In this document: one piece after another, positions 46,983 through 54,994 of the stretch
Layout of the letters: each line of letters opens with the position of its first letter
Position numbering within the stretch: position 1 is the first letter of the stretch
Source of the DNA: Ideonella livida
GTDB lineage: Bacteria > Pseudomonadota > Gammaproteobacteria > Burkholderiales > Burkholderiaceae_C
NCBI RefSeq assembly: GCF_010499455.1
Contig: NZ_JAAGOH010000011.1
Span: forward strand, 89,374 to 153,373
DNA: 64,000 bases
Direction of reading: 5' to 3'
The notes under the pieces: generated by a model
The model's database searches: none
What the model saw: the letters and a program-made list of their open reading frames with translations, nothing else
What the model was told of the DNA's origin: nothing
Made by a program: the position numbers and the translations under genes

Positions 46983-48559
46983 GCCACCCAGGCCACCGGC
47001 GGCGGTGGCAGGGCTGCAGGCGTGGCAGGCGAAGCGCCCGGGTCGTCCTGCGCCAAGGCCTGCGGGACATCGGGACGCAGGGGCAGGCTGGCAAACCCCT
47101 GGCGCGTGGCCGCCAGGCGGTCGGCCAGGGCTTGCAGCACGGCCACGGTGCGGCGGGGGCCCGCCAAAACCTGCTCCCCCAAAGCCGGTGGCCACCACAG
47201 ACGATCGGCCAGACGTTGCGCCAGGGCGGCGGCGCCGGCCTCGGCCTGCGCCAGGGCGGGCTGCAGCTGGGCCAGCACTTCCTCCACCTGGGCCACGCGC
47301 GCGGCCACGTGCACCGGGCTGTAGTGGCGGCGGGTCTGCACCTCCAGCGCCGCCGACAGCATGCGCATGCCGCCCGAGGGCTCAGCCGCCTGCGCGCCGC
47401 CGATGGCACGGGCCAGGGCCAGCTTGCCCGCCGCGTCCTGACCCTGGGCGTCGTCGCGGGCGCTGGTCTCCAGCTCCAGCTGCCGCTCAAAGGCCTCCAC
47501 CGCCCGCGTCAGCCAAGCCGCCTCCTGAGGGCGGGCTTGCAGGCAGTCCCCCACCCACCAATCGATCAGGTCCGGCACCTCCTGCGGCTGTGAAGCCGCC
47601 ACATAGGGCGCCAGCCACAGGTCCAGCTCGTCCAAGGCGGTACGGCCCTCGGCCGCTGCCGACACCCGCAGCAGACCGGTGCACTGCCGCCAACGCCGGT
47701 CTGACAGCTGCCGGCCCTGCGCCGCCAGCCAGCGGCGCAGGGCCAGGCAGGCCTGCACAAAGGCCGGCGAGAGCACCACCTGCTGCGCCGCAGCCGCCAG
47801 CGCCTGGCGCTCCTGCGGGGTCCAGGCGGCCGGTGCCGAGGCCACCGGCATGGCGGCTCCGGCAGGCAAAGCCAGCAGCGCGGCAAAGCTCTCCTCGCCC
47901 ACGGGCGCCACCGGCACCCGCAGCAGAAAGCGGTCGTGGAAGGCCTGTAGCCCCTCATCCAGCGGGCCCTCGTTGCTGGCGCCCACCACCGTCACCAGCG
48001 GCGTGGCCTGCCGGCCGCTGCCGTTGTCGAACTCACGCTCGTTGAGCAGCGTCAGCAGCGTATTGAGGATGGCTGAATTGGCCTTGAACACCTCGTCCAG
48101 AAAGGCCACCCCCGCCTCGGGCAGGAAGCCGCGGGTCAGCCGCTCGTAGCGGTCGGCTTCCAGGGCCTGCAAGGACAGCGGGCCGAACAGTTCCTCCGGC
48201 GTGGAGAAGCGGGTGAGCAGCCGCTCGAAATAGGGCGCGCCTTGCAGCGCGCGGTGCAGCCGCCGCGCCAGCTCGCTCTTGGCGGTGCCCGGCGGGCCGA
48301 TGAGCAGCACATGCTCACCCGCCAGGGCCGCCAGCAGCACCAGACGCACGGCGGCCGCCCGCTCCAGCAAGCCGGCCTCCAGGTGGGCGATCCAGGCGCC
48401 GATGCGGGCGCGCCGGGCGGCCAGGGCCGTCCGGTCCGGCGCGTCCAGCCCGACCGGACGCGCAGCCTCTGCGGGATCGGGGACCGGGCCGACGGTGGCG
48501 GCAGCACCGGCAGGTACGGGGGCTGGAGCGGAAACGAAGGGGGCGGCGGCGGCGGGCAT
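46979..48559 (-). CDS. MoxR/RavA-type AAA+ ATPase
   Basis: 526 residues. The AAA+ core lies at about 60-270: Walker A GPPGTAKSELARRL, ARFSTPEELFGPLS, Walker B VAFLDEVFKANSAIL, sensor 1 GASNEGPLDEGLQAFHDRF. It is followed by a lid and a long C-terminal helical region as in RavA. The N-terminal 45 residues are an Ala/Pro-rich extension. It forms an ATGA-coupled pair with the VWA gene. MoxR ATPases commonly help insert metal cofactors (for example CoxD for CO dehydrogenase), and this gene faces the aor operon. Start ATG 48559 chosen as the first Met upstream of the family homology. Confidence 0.88.
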   Translation of the reverse strand: MPAAAAPFVSAPAPVPAGAAATVGPVPDPAEAARPVGLDAPDRTALAARRARIGAWIAHLEAGLLERAAAVRLVLLAALAGEHVLLIGPPGTAKSELARRLHRALQGAPYFERLLTRFSTPEELFGPLSLQALEADRYERLTRGFLPEAGVAFLDEVFKANSAILNTLLTLLNEREFDNGSGRQATPLVTVVGASNEGPLDEGLQAFHDRFLLRVPVAPVGEESFAALLALPAGAAMPVASAPAAWTPQERQALAAAAQQVVLSPAFVQACLALRRWLAAQGRQLSDRRWRQCTGLLRVSAAAEGRTALDELDLWLAPYVAASQPQEVPDLIDWWVGDCLQARPQEAAWLTRAVEAFERQLELETSARDDAQGQDAAGKLALARAIGGAQAAEPSGGMRMLSAALEVQTRRHYSPVHVAARVAQVEEVLAQLQPALAQAEAGAAALAQRLADRLWWPPALGEQVLAGPRRTVAVLQALADRLAATRQGFASLPLRPDVPQALAQDDPGASPATPAALPPPPVAWVA

Positions 48560-48651
48560 ATGGCCACCGATTCTGTGCGCCGGTGCTGGGGGACACAAGG
48601 CCGTCGCCAGTGGGTCACACGGCAGGTGACCCCTTGCGGGACGGTCGGCGC

Positions 48652-50121
48652 TCAGGCCCCCGTGCCGCCGAAGCGGCCAGCCGGCAAGGGGCGGCGGACC
48701 CGGGGGCGGGCATCCGGACGCGCCGGTGCGCCGGCCTGAAGGGCCGCCGCTTGATCGTCCCCGTCCAGGCCGCCAAACAGGCAAGGCTGCTGCGGCGGGG
48801 CCGACCGCCCGGACATTGGGGCGGTCGGTGTGCACGAGGGGGCCGGGCCCGGCGACGCAGCCGGCGGAGGCACCGCCCGAGGCAGAGCCTCCGCGCCTGC
48901 GTCCGCACCGGTGCCCGCGCACAGCGCCGGCGCAGCGGTGGTCCATGGGTCCGACAGGCGCAGCACCACCGGTGGCCAGCCGCCCGGCAAGCCCGGGGCG
49001 AGCTGCGGACCGGCCTGACGCCAGGCCGGCGGGGCCGGCGGCGGCATGGCCCCCAGAGCCCAGGCGGCCGGAGGCCAGGGCAGCACCCCCGCCACGGTGG
49101 CCGCGGCCGCCTGCCGCCAGCGCATCTCGGCGTGCGGCGCCGGCTGGCCCGTGGTGCCCGGCAAGCCCCCCGCGGCCACCGCTGGCGCCACGGCGACACG
49201 CCGACCGGGCCGCCAGCCGCCCGAGAGGGCGCCCGCCACCGAGGCGCCTGCGGAAGTCGCCACGGCGTTCATGGTGCCGGTCGCCGGGCCTGGCCCGGGC
49301 TGCCGGCGGGAGCCCGTTCCGGGCCCCGCCGGGGTAGGCGGGGTGGCCAGCACCCACAGCATGGCCGCCAGCAGCTCCACCAGCAGCGACTGGCCCACGG
49401 CCGACGCCAGGGTGATGACCGGCGGGGTCAGGCCGGTGAGCTGGGCCAACTCCAGATGAACGGGGTCCTGGCGGGCCGCGGCCTGGCGGCGGTCCAGCTC
49501 GCCGGCAGCCTGGCTCAGGCGCTCGCGCAGGGCCTGTGCCCGTTGGGCCTCCTGGCGCTCGGTGTCGAGGGCGCTCAGACGGGCCACCGCCGCCTGTTGC
49601 ACCGCCTGCGGGCCCTGGCATTGCCCCGGGCTGCCGCGCTCGCATCGCTGCCAGGCCCGCTCGGCCTGCTGATGGCGAACCGCCTGGCGCGCGTGCTCGT
49701 CGGCCACCACCGCCAACGGCCGGGCCGAAATCGCGGCCAGCTCCACCTGCCACGCCGCGGCCTGCTGGCCGGCGGTGACGCCTTCGGCCCGCTGCAGGCC
49801 GGCCCGGTGCTGGGCGGCGGCAAAGAAGTGCGCATGGCCATACAGGGTGGCCAGCACACAGCCCAGCCACAGGGCCCAGGCCAGGGGCTGGCGGCGCGCC
49901 AGGGCTGGCAGCATGTGCGCCCCCAGGGCCAGCACGATGGCCGCCGCGGTCACCAGCCAGCGGTCCGGCCCGTTCCCGGAGCGCTCGGCCGCCGCGGCGG
50001 CGGCCATGGCCACCCCCACGGCGGTGGTGGCCAGGGCCAGCGCGGCGCTGAACTGCACACGGCGACTGGGCCCCTGAGCAGGGGCGAGGGGAGATGAGGG
50101 CGACAGATCCGGCGTGGGCAT
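48652..50121 (-). CDS. Uncharacterised membrane protein with low-complexity C-terminus
   Basis: 489 residues, family not recognised. Three hydrophobic helices near the N-terminus (about 30-95) are followed by a long charged, Gln/Arg/Glu-rich probable coiled coil with two Cys (CERGSPGQC), a fourth helix (TLASAVGQSLLVELLAAMLWVLA) and a long Ala/Pro/Gly-rich tail without clear structure. The three-TM/coiled-coil/one-TM topology recalls anonymous membrane proteins of integrative elements, but no mobility genes are nearby. It lies 92 bases upstream of the MoxR gene, same strand, so it may be the first gene of that unit. ATG 50121 is used; a GTG at 50136 is possible. Confidence 0.55.
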   Translation of the reverse strand: MPTPDLSPSSPLAPAQGPSRRVQFSAALALATTAVGVAMAAAAAAERSGNGPDRWLVTAAAIVLALGAHMLPALARRQPLAWALWLGCVLATLYGHAHFFAAAQHRAGLQRAEGVTAGQQAAAWQVELAAISARPLAVVADEHARQAVRHQQAERAWQRCERGSPGQCQGPQAVQQAAVARLSALDTERQEAQRAQALRERLSQAAGELDRRQAAARQDPVHLELAQLTGLTPPVITLASAVGQSLLVELLAAMLWVLATPPTPAGPGTGSRRQPGPGPATGTMNAVATSAGASVAGALSGGWRPGRRVAVAPAVAAGGLPGTTGQPAPHAEMRWRQAAAATVAGVLPWPPAAWALGAMPPPAPPAWRQAGPQLAPGLPGGWPPVVLRLSDPWTTAAPALCAGTGADAGAEALPRAVPPPAASPGPAPSCTPTAPMSGRSAPPQQPCLFGGLDGDDQAAALQAGAPARPDARPRVRRPLPAGRFGGTGA

Positions 50122-50218
50122 GGCAACAGGCGGCACGGCATCGGCCTGGGAGGAGCCGGGCGCCCCGGAGCGGCCACGGAAGACGCGGAGGCCGTGGAGC
50201 CGCGCCGGGCGCTAGGAT

Positions 50219-50253
50219 ACTGTTTTTTCATACAGTGCTGTGTGAAATCACAG
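50219..50253. promoter_or_regulatory. Two tandem inverted repeats in the divergent promoter of the ModE-like regulator
   Basis: ACTGT (50219-50223) faces ACAGT (50232-50236), and CTGTG (50238-50242) faces CACAG (50249-50253) with a 6-base spacer. They lie in an AT-richer patch between the membrane protein gene and the regulator gene, about 50-80 bases from the regulator start. Possibly an autoregulatory site; distinct from the TATGCA palindrome. Confidence 0.45.
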
Positions 50254-50301
50254 TAGCCTGCAGGGTCGGGACCGCCGGGCCCGGCACGCACAATCGGCGC
50301 C

Positions 50302-51465
50302 ATGCAATCACGCGGCGTCCACCTTCAGTACAGCTTCCACCCCCAGGGCCAGCGGGGGGCGGAGGTGCAGAACCCCTTGTTTGACCTGCTCACCGCGGTG
50401 CGTGAGCACGGCTCCATCCAGCATGCGGCCAAGGCCATGGGCGCCTCTTACCGGCATGTGTGGGGCGCGCTGCGGCAGTGGGAGGAGGTGATGGGCGAGA
50501 AGCTGGTGACCTGGGCGCAGGGCCAGCCCGCACGGCTGACGCCCTTTGCCGAGCGCCTGCTGTGGGCCGAGACCCGTGCCCGCGCCCGGCTCACGCCGCA
50601 CATCGAGGCGCTGCGCGCCGAGCTGGAGCGGGTGCTGGCCGAGGCGCTGGACGGCACCCAGCAGGTGCTGACGGTCTATGCCAGCCACGACCTGGCGCTG
50701 CCGCTGATGCGCGAGCAGGCCAGCGCCGGCCACCGCCTGCACATTGACCTGCGCTTTGCCGGCAGCATGGACGCGCTGCGGGCGTTGGCCGAGGGGCGCT
50801 GCGGCGTGGCCGGATTCCATGTACCGCGGCTGGAAGATGGCGGCGGGGTCTTTGCCCAGGGGCTCAAGCCCTTGCTCAAGCCCGGTCGCCACAAGCTCAT
50901 CGGCTGCACACGGCGCCAGCAGGGGCTGATGGTGGCCCACGGCAACCCGCTGCGGCTGCGCAGCCTGACCGAGCTGGCACACAGCCCGCTGCGCTTCATC
51001 AACCGGCAGCCGGGCTCGGGCACCCGGCTGCTGACCGACCACCTGCTGGCGCAGGCCGGGGTGGACCCGTCCCTCATCGGCAGTTACCACCACACGGTGG
51101 AGGACAGTCACATGGCCGTGGCCGCCGCCGTGGCCAGCGGCCTGGGCGACGCCGGCGTGGGTATCGAGGCGGCCGCCCGAGCCTTCGGCCTGGACTTCAT
51201 CCCGCTGGTGGAGGAGGAGTACTTTCTGGTGTGCCTGAAGGAGGCGCTGGAGCACCCCGCGGTGATCAAGCTGTGCCAGGTGCTGCAGGACCCGGCCTGG
51301 CCGCGCCTGCTGGCGGGCCTGGCCGGCTACGGTGCCAGCCAGCCGGGCGAAGTCCTCTCACTGACCAAGGCCCTGCCTTGGTGGCATTTCCGCCACCCCA
51401 AGGAAGCGGCCACCGCCGGGGCACCCGCCCTGGCCCAGGACGGCCCGACCGAGGACGAGGACTGA
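50302..51465 (+). CDS. ModE-like HTH regulator with periplasmic-binding-protein-like sensor domain
   Basis: 387 residues. The N-terminal winged helix (NPLFDLLTAVREHGSIQHAAKAMGASYRHVWGALRQWEE, about 25-65) matches the ModE/LysR-type HTH. From about 110 onward a PBP_like substrate-binding domain (GSMDALRALAEGRCGVAGFHVP, FINRQPGSGTRLL, GLGDAGVGIEAAARAFGLDFIPL) probably binds an oxyanion or small ligand. Such fusions are usually linked to molybdate/tungstate genes. It is the best candidate to bind TATGCA-N6-TGCATA upstream of tup/moeA and aor. Its tail is acidic and disordered. Confidence 0.85.
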   Translation: MQSRGVHLQYSFHPQGQRGAEVQNPLFDLLTAVREHGSIQHAAKAMGASYRHVWGALRQWEEVMGEKLVTWAQGQPARLTPFAERLLWAETRARARLTPHIEALRAELERVLAEALDGTQQVLTVYASHDLALPLMREQASAGHRLHIDLRFAGSMDALRALAEGRCGVAGFHVPRLEDGGGVFAQGLKPLLKPGRHKLIGCTRRQQGLMVAHGNPLRLRSLTELAHSPLRFINRQPGSGTRLLTDHLLAQAGVDPSLIGSYHHTVEDSHMAVAAAVASGLGDAGVGIEAAARAFGLDFIPLVEEEYFLVCLKEALEHPAVIKLCQVLQDPAWPRLLAGLAGYGASQPGEVLSLTKALPWWHFRHPKEAATAGAPALAQDGPTEDED

Positions 51466-51472
51466 CGGCCCC

Positions 51473-52060
51473 TCAGCGCTCGCGGGTGCTGGCGGTGTAG
51501 CGATCGATGCGCTGCAGCTCTAGGCGGTAGCCGCTGGCGCCCTGGGCGGTGTCCTGGCGTTCGATGCGCAGGGTGCCGGTGAGCCAGACGGTGTCCATGG
51601 TGCGGTAGCCCTTGAGCGGCGCACCGGAAACCACCACCCGCAGGATCTGGTTGGCCGGTGGCGGGGGCTGGTGGATGCAGGCGCCGAAATAGGGCACCAG
51701 CAGGAACTCACGCAGGCCCTGGCTGGCATCGTCCAGCGGCACGATGTAGCCGGGGATGCGGCCCGTCACCCCGTCCATGGCCGGCACCGTGGGGGCGGCA
51801 TCCCAGAGCTGGCGGACCTGGCGCATCAGCTCCAGCACCTGGGGATCCCCGTCCGACAAGCTCGCGGCGTCGCGCCCCTGCAGCTGCTGGCGCAGCGGAC
51901 CGAAGGGGTCCCAGCCGGCGGGCACCAGCTCCAGCCACTTGATCTCGCGCGGGGCGGCGCGCACTGGCCAGGTGGCGGCGTGGCCCAGGGCGAGCGCGGC
52001 CAGGGTCTGCAACAGGCCGCGTCGGCGCAGCCGGGAGGGAAGGTCGGAGGCGGGGGTCAT
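51473..52060 (-). CDS. DUF3299 exported protein of the zinc cluster
   Basis: 195 residues. A signal with Tat-like basic cluster (RLRRRGLLQTLAALALGHAA) precedes a small domain with the DUF3299 hallmark YFGACIHQPPPPANQ. In Vibrio the zrgABCDE zinc-uptake locus combines DUF2796, ABC and similar small exported components (family knowledge); the same set is found here. Likely periplasmic and possibly metal-binding through the Cys/His of GACIH. 158 bases after the ABC permease gene, so it may be the end of the zinc operon or a separate unit. Confidence 0.8.
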   Translation of the reverse strand: MTPASDLPSRLRRRGLLQTLAALALGHAATWPVRAAPREIKWLELVPAGWDPFGPLRQQLQGRDAASLSDGDPQVLELMRQVRQLWDAAPTVPAMDGVTGRIPGYIVPLDDASQGLREFLLVPYFGACIHQPPPPANQILRVVVSGAPLKGYRTMDTVWLTGTLRIERQDTAQGASGYRLELQRIDRYTASTRER

Positions 52061-52122
52061 GTCACGCAGGCCAAAGGGCTCAGGGGTAGGCAGGCAAGGG
52101 TGGAGGTCTGGGGCAGCGCGGG

Positions 52123-52161
52123 GTGGCGGGCAGGTGTGGCGGGCAGGCGTGGCGGGCCGGG
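52123..52161. repeat. Short tandem repeat, about three copies of a 13-bp unit
   Basis: GTGGCGGGCAGG recurs at 52123 and 52136, with a third degenerate copy at 52149. It lies in the gap between the DUF3299 and ABC permease genes. Probably replication slippage; too short and unspaced for CRISPR. Confidence 0.6.
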
Positions 52162-52218
52162 CCTGGGAGGGGCTGCCAACTGGGGCCGCCCGCCCAGGCC
52201 GCAGCATACGGCCGGCCT

Positions 52219-53619
52219 TCAGTCCCGGGGGGTAAGACCATCCTGCAGCGAGAGCCGGTAGGCGCGCCATCCCGGCAGCAGGCCGGCCAGCACGCCGCCC
52301 GCCAGCACCGCGCCCAGCGCCCGCCACTGCCCGGGCAAGGGCCAGCCCGGCTGCAGCACGATGCCCCAGGTCTGCAGCAAAGGCTCGCGCAGGGCGGCCA
52401 TGGCCACCCAGGCCAGCAGGGCACCCGCCAGCACCCCGGCGGCGGTGAGCAGGGCGGCCTCCAGCGCCAGCAGGGCCAGCACATGGCGTGGTCCCGCCCC
52501 CACCGCCCGCAGCAGGGCCAGCTCACGCCGGCGCGATTCCAGACCCGCCAGCAAGGCCAGCACCAGGCCGCTCAGGCTGACCGCGCCCACCAGCAGGCTG
52601 GCACCGAGCAGGGCCTCCTCCATCGGGCCCAGCACGTCCCAGAGCTCATCCAACACCACCCCGGGCAGCACCGCCATCGCCGGCTCCGGCCCCTGCTGCG
52701 CCACCCAGCGCTGCACCGAGAAGACCGCCGCCCGGCTCTTGAGCCCGACGAAGGCAGCGGTGACGCTGCGCGGCCGCAGGTCCACCTGCCGCCAGTCGCG
52801 CGCGCCGGGGGTCGCCCCCCCGGGCTGACCCTCGGCCCGCGGCCCGCCCATGCCGGGCAGGCCCGCCCAGGCCCCCAAGGCGCCCAGGCCCCCTACCCCA
52901 CTCAACCCGTCCACATGCAGGGCCTGCAGCGCACTCAAGCTGACGTGCAGGGCCCGGTCCACCGGGGTGCCGGTGGGCGCCAGCACCCCCACCACCCGAA
53001 AAGGCAGTTCGGTGTGATCGTTCTCGGCCAGCGCCCCATCGCCATGGGCCAGCACCACCTGCGCCTCCAGGCCCAACCCCAGGCGCCGGGCCACCTCGGC
53101 GCCCAGCACCACCTCGGCCAGCGGCCCGGACTCGCCCTGAGGCCCGGGCTCGCCCACAAACCAGCGGCCCCGGGCCAGGCGCAGAGGCTGCCGGTCGCCC
53201 ACCTGCAGATGGTCCAGATAGGCGCGGGTGGTGCCCACCACCGGAAAACCGCGGAAGCTGTCGCCCAGCGCCACCGGCACCACCCAGTCCACCGCACGGT
53301 GCCCGGCCAAGGCCTGCACGCTGCCCCAGCCCAAGGCATGGGCCGGCTGCCCGAGGTGGAAGACGGCATAGAGCAGCAGCTGCACCGAGCCGGTGCGCGG
53401 CCCCACCACCAGGTCCGTGCCGCTCAGGCTCTGGCTGAAGCTGCGCCGCAGGTCGTGGCGCAACTGCTCCAACCCCACCAGCAGCAGGCTGGCCAGGGCC
53501 ACGGCGGCCACCCCCAGGCCCAGCACAAAGCGACGGTGCCAGGCACTGCCCACGGCCAGCCGCAGCAGGGTGGCGCCGGCCCCGGGGCCGCCGCCACTGC
53601 GGTGCCAACGCGGATTCAT
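52219..53619 (-). CDS. FtsX/MacB-type ABC transporter permease (zinc cluster)
   Basis: 466 residues with the FtsX layout: an N-terminal helix (FVLGLGVAAVALASLLLVGL), a large periplasmic domain and three C-terminal helices (LVGAVSLSGLVLALLAGL, LLTAAGVLAGALLAWVAMAAL and a last one near LAGGVLAGLLPGW). Works with the ATPase whose stop it overlaps. MacB-like systems act in the periplasm by mechanotransmission rather than importing directly. The context with ZrgA and DUF3299 suggests a role in zinc acquisition, as in Vibrio zrg loci. Confidence 0.88.
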   Translation of the reverse strand: MNPRWHRSGGGPGAGATLLRLAVGSAWHRRFVLGLGVAAVALASLLLVGLEQLRHDLRRSFSQSLSGTDLVVGPRTGSVQLLLYAVFHLGQPAHALGWGSVQALAGHRAVDWVVPVALGDSFRGFPVVGTTRAYLDHLQVGDRQPLRLARGRWFVGEPGPQGESGPLAEVVLGAEVARRLGLGLEAQVVLAHGDGALAENDHTELPFRVVGVLAPTGTPVDRALHVSLSALQALHVDGLSGVGGLGALGAWAGLPGMGGPRAEGQPGGATPGARDWRQVDLRPRSVTAAFVGLKSRAAVFSVQRWVAQQGPEPAMAVLPGVVLDELWDVLGPMEEALLGASLLVGAVSLSGLVLALLAGLESRRRELALLRAVGAGPRHVLALLALEAALLTAAGVLAGALLAWVAMAALREPLLQTWGIVLQPGWPLPGQWRALGAVLAGGVLAGLLPGWRAYRLSLQDGLTPRD

Positions 53620-54338
53620 GACAGGCCTTTCCGGGTGCCGGCCGGCGGGCCGGCGCGGTTGAGACTGGGCAGGTGCAGCACGCGGTCAAAACCCTCGGCC
53701 AGGCGACGGTCGTGGCTGACCAGCACCAGGGCGCTGCCGGCCTGCGCGCAGGCCTGCTGCCAGGTCTGCAGGAAGGCGGCACGGCTGTCCTCGTCCAGGG
53801 CGGAGGTCGGCTCGTCGGCCACCAGCAGGGCCGGGCCGCCCAGCAGCGCCCGGGCTGCCGCCACGCGCTGCTGCTGGCCCACGGAGAGCTGGCCGGCGGG
53901 CTGGCGGGCCAGCGCCGGCGACAGGCCCATGCGCTCGAGCAGGTCCAGCGCCGCGGCCTCCAGGCCACCGGCCGCGGCGGCGGCAGCACGGGCCCGTGCA
54001 GGCGAGAAGCGGGCGGGCAGCAGCACGTTGTCCAGCGCCGGCCACCAGGGCAGCAGGTTGAACTGCTGGCCCACAAAGCCCAGGTGGGTGGCACGCCAGG
54101 CGTCCCGCCGGCCCGCCGGCAGGGCCGCCCAGTCCTGGCCCTGCAGGCTCACCTGCCCGCTCTGGGCGGTCAGCATGCCGCAGAACAAGGCCAGCAGCGT
54201 GCTCTTGCCACAGCCGCTGGGGCCGTGCAGGAACAGGCGTTCGCCGACGGCCACCTGGCCGGGCGGCAGGTCCAGCAGCAGGGGCTGGCCCGGCCAGGCC
54301 TGGCGCAGCGCGCTCCAGCACAGCACGGGTGCGGCCAT
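53616..54338 (-). CDS. ABC transporter ATP-binding protein (zinc cluster)
   Basis: 240 residues, LolD/MacB-like. Walker A GPSGCGKSTLLALF, Q-loop VGQQFNLLPWW, signature LSVGQQQRVAAARALL (LSVGQ instead of LSGGQ), Walker B ALLVADEPTSALDED, switch His LVSHDRR. The ATG overlaps the ZrgA stop (TGATG) and its own stop overlaps the permease start (ATGA), so the three are translationally coupled. Confidence 0.9.
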   Translation of the reverse strand: MAAPVLCWSALRQAWPGQPLLLDLPPGQVAVGERLFLHGPSGCGKSTLLALFCGMLTAQSGQVSLQGQDWAALPAGRRDAWRATHLGFVGQQFNLLPWWPALDNVLLPARFSPARARAAAAAAGGLEAAALDLLERMGLSPALARQPAGQLSVGQQQRVAAARALLGGPALLVADEPTSALDEDSRAAFLQTWQQACAQAGSALVLVSHDRRLAEGFDRVLHLPSLNRAGPPAGTRKGLS

Positions 54339-54973
54339 CAGCGGCCCCAGCGCAGCTCGCCGCGGTCCTGGCGGCCCAGCACGCGGCGGAACTGGCCACC
54401 CGGCACCGCGGCCTGCACCTCCAGCCGGCGCAGCGGGGCGAATTGGCCTTGCAGATGCAGCTGCAGGCCGGTCAGCGCTGCGGGCCGGGCGCAGTCGTAG
54501 CGCCACTGCGCCTGCAACTCGGCATGGCCGTCTGCGTCCGGCGTCGCCGCGCCGGGGGCTGGGGCAGCCTCCAGCACCGGCGCCTGCACCTGGGCCTGGG
54601 CCAGGCGGCAGTCTGCCTCGGCAGGTAGGGTCCACAGGCCCTGGGCGGTGCGCAGGCGGCCCAGCAAAGCCTGGGCGGCCTGGCGCTGGGCGGCGGTGCG
54701 CGGCGCATGTTCAAAGCCCAGCAGGCTCTCCAGCGGGGCCTCCAACGCCAGGCTGAGCTGGCCACCCGCCGGCCCGACGTCCCAACCCAGCTCCAGACGG
54801 GCCTGACCGTGGACATGGGCGGCATGCCCGTGCTGCGCCTGCGCGGACGGGGCCGCCATCCAGACAGCCAGGCCACCGGCTACCGCCAGCACCCGGACAC
54901 GGGCCGGGCCGGCACACCCACCCGTCCACGGCAGGAGGGGGCGAGAAGAGGACGCAGCAGGCACAGGACTCAT
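54338..54973 (-). CDS. zrgA: DUF2796 zinc-uptake protein, ZrgA-like
   Basis: 211 residues with a signal peptide (VLAVAGGLAVWMAAPSAQAQ) directly followed by a His-rich mature N-terminus, HGHAAHVHGQARLEL, the hallmark of DUF2796/ZrgA, a periplasmic zinc-binding accessory. Contains EAPLESLLGFEHAP, another family block. Encoded 21 bases after znuA, so it is part of the Zur-type operon. Confidence 0.88.
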   Translation of the reverse strand: MSPVPAASSSRPLLPWTGGCAGPARVRVLAVAGGLAVWMAAPSAQAQHGHAAHVHGQARLELGWDVGPAGGQLSLALEAPLESLLGFEHAPRTAAQRQAAQALLGRLRTAQGLWTLPAEADCRLAQAQVQAPVLEAAPAPGAATPDADGHAELQAQWRYDCARPAALTGLQLHLQGQFAPLRRLEVQAAVPGGQFRRVLGRQDRGELRWGR

Positions 54974-54994
54974 GGGGCCTCCAGGGCGGACAGG

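Noticed and set aside
45015..47324. A 769-codon open frame on the + strand opposite the DUF364/VWA genes
   Set aside because: It is antisense to well-supported genes. Its translation is rich in Gln, His, Arg and Gly with no recognisable domain, as expected from GC-rich shadow frames.
48559..49870. Extension of the MoxR frame upstream to 963 residues
   Set aside because: The added part is antiphase to the membrane-protein gene and consists of Gly/Ala/Arg low-complexity sequence.
52123..52161. Possible CRISPR-like or larger repeat array
   Set aside because: Only about three contiguous 13-bp units without spacers and no cas genes; simple slippage repeat.
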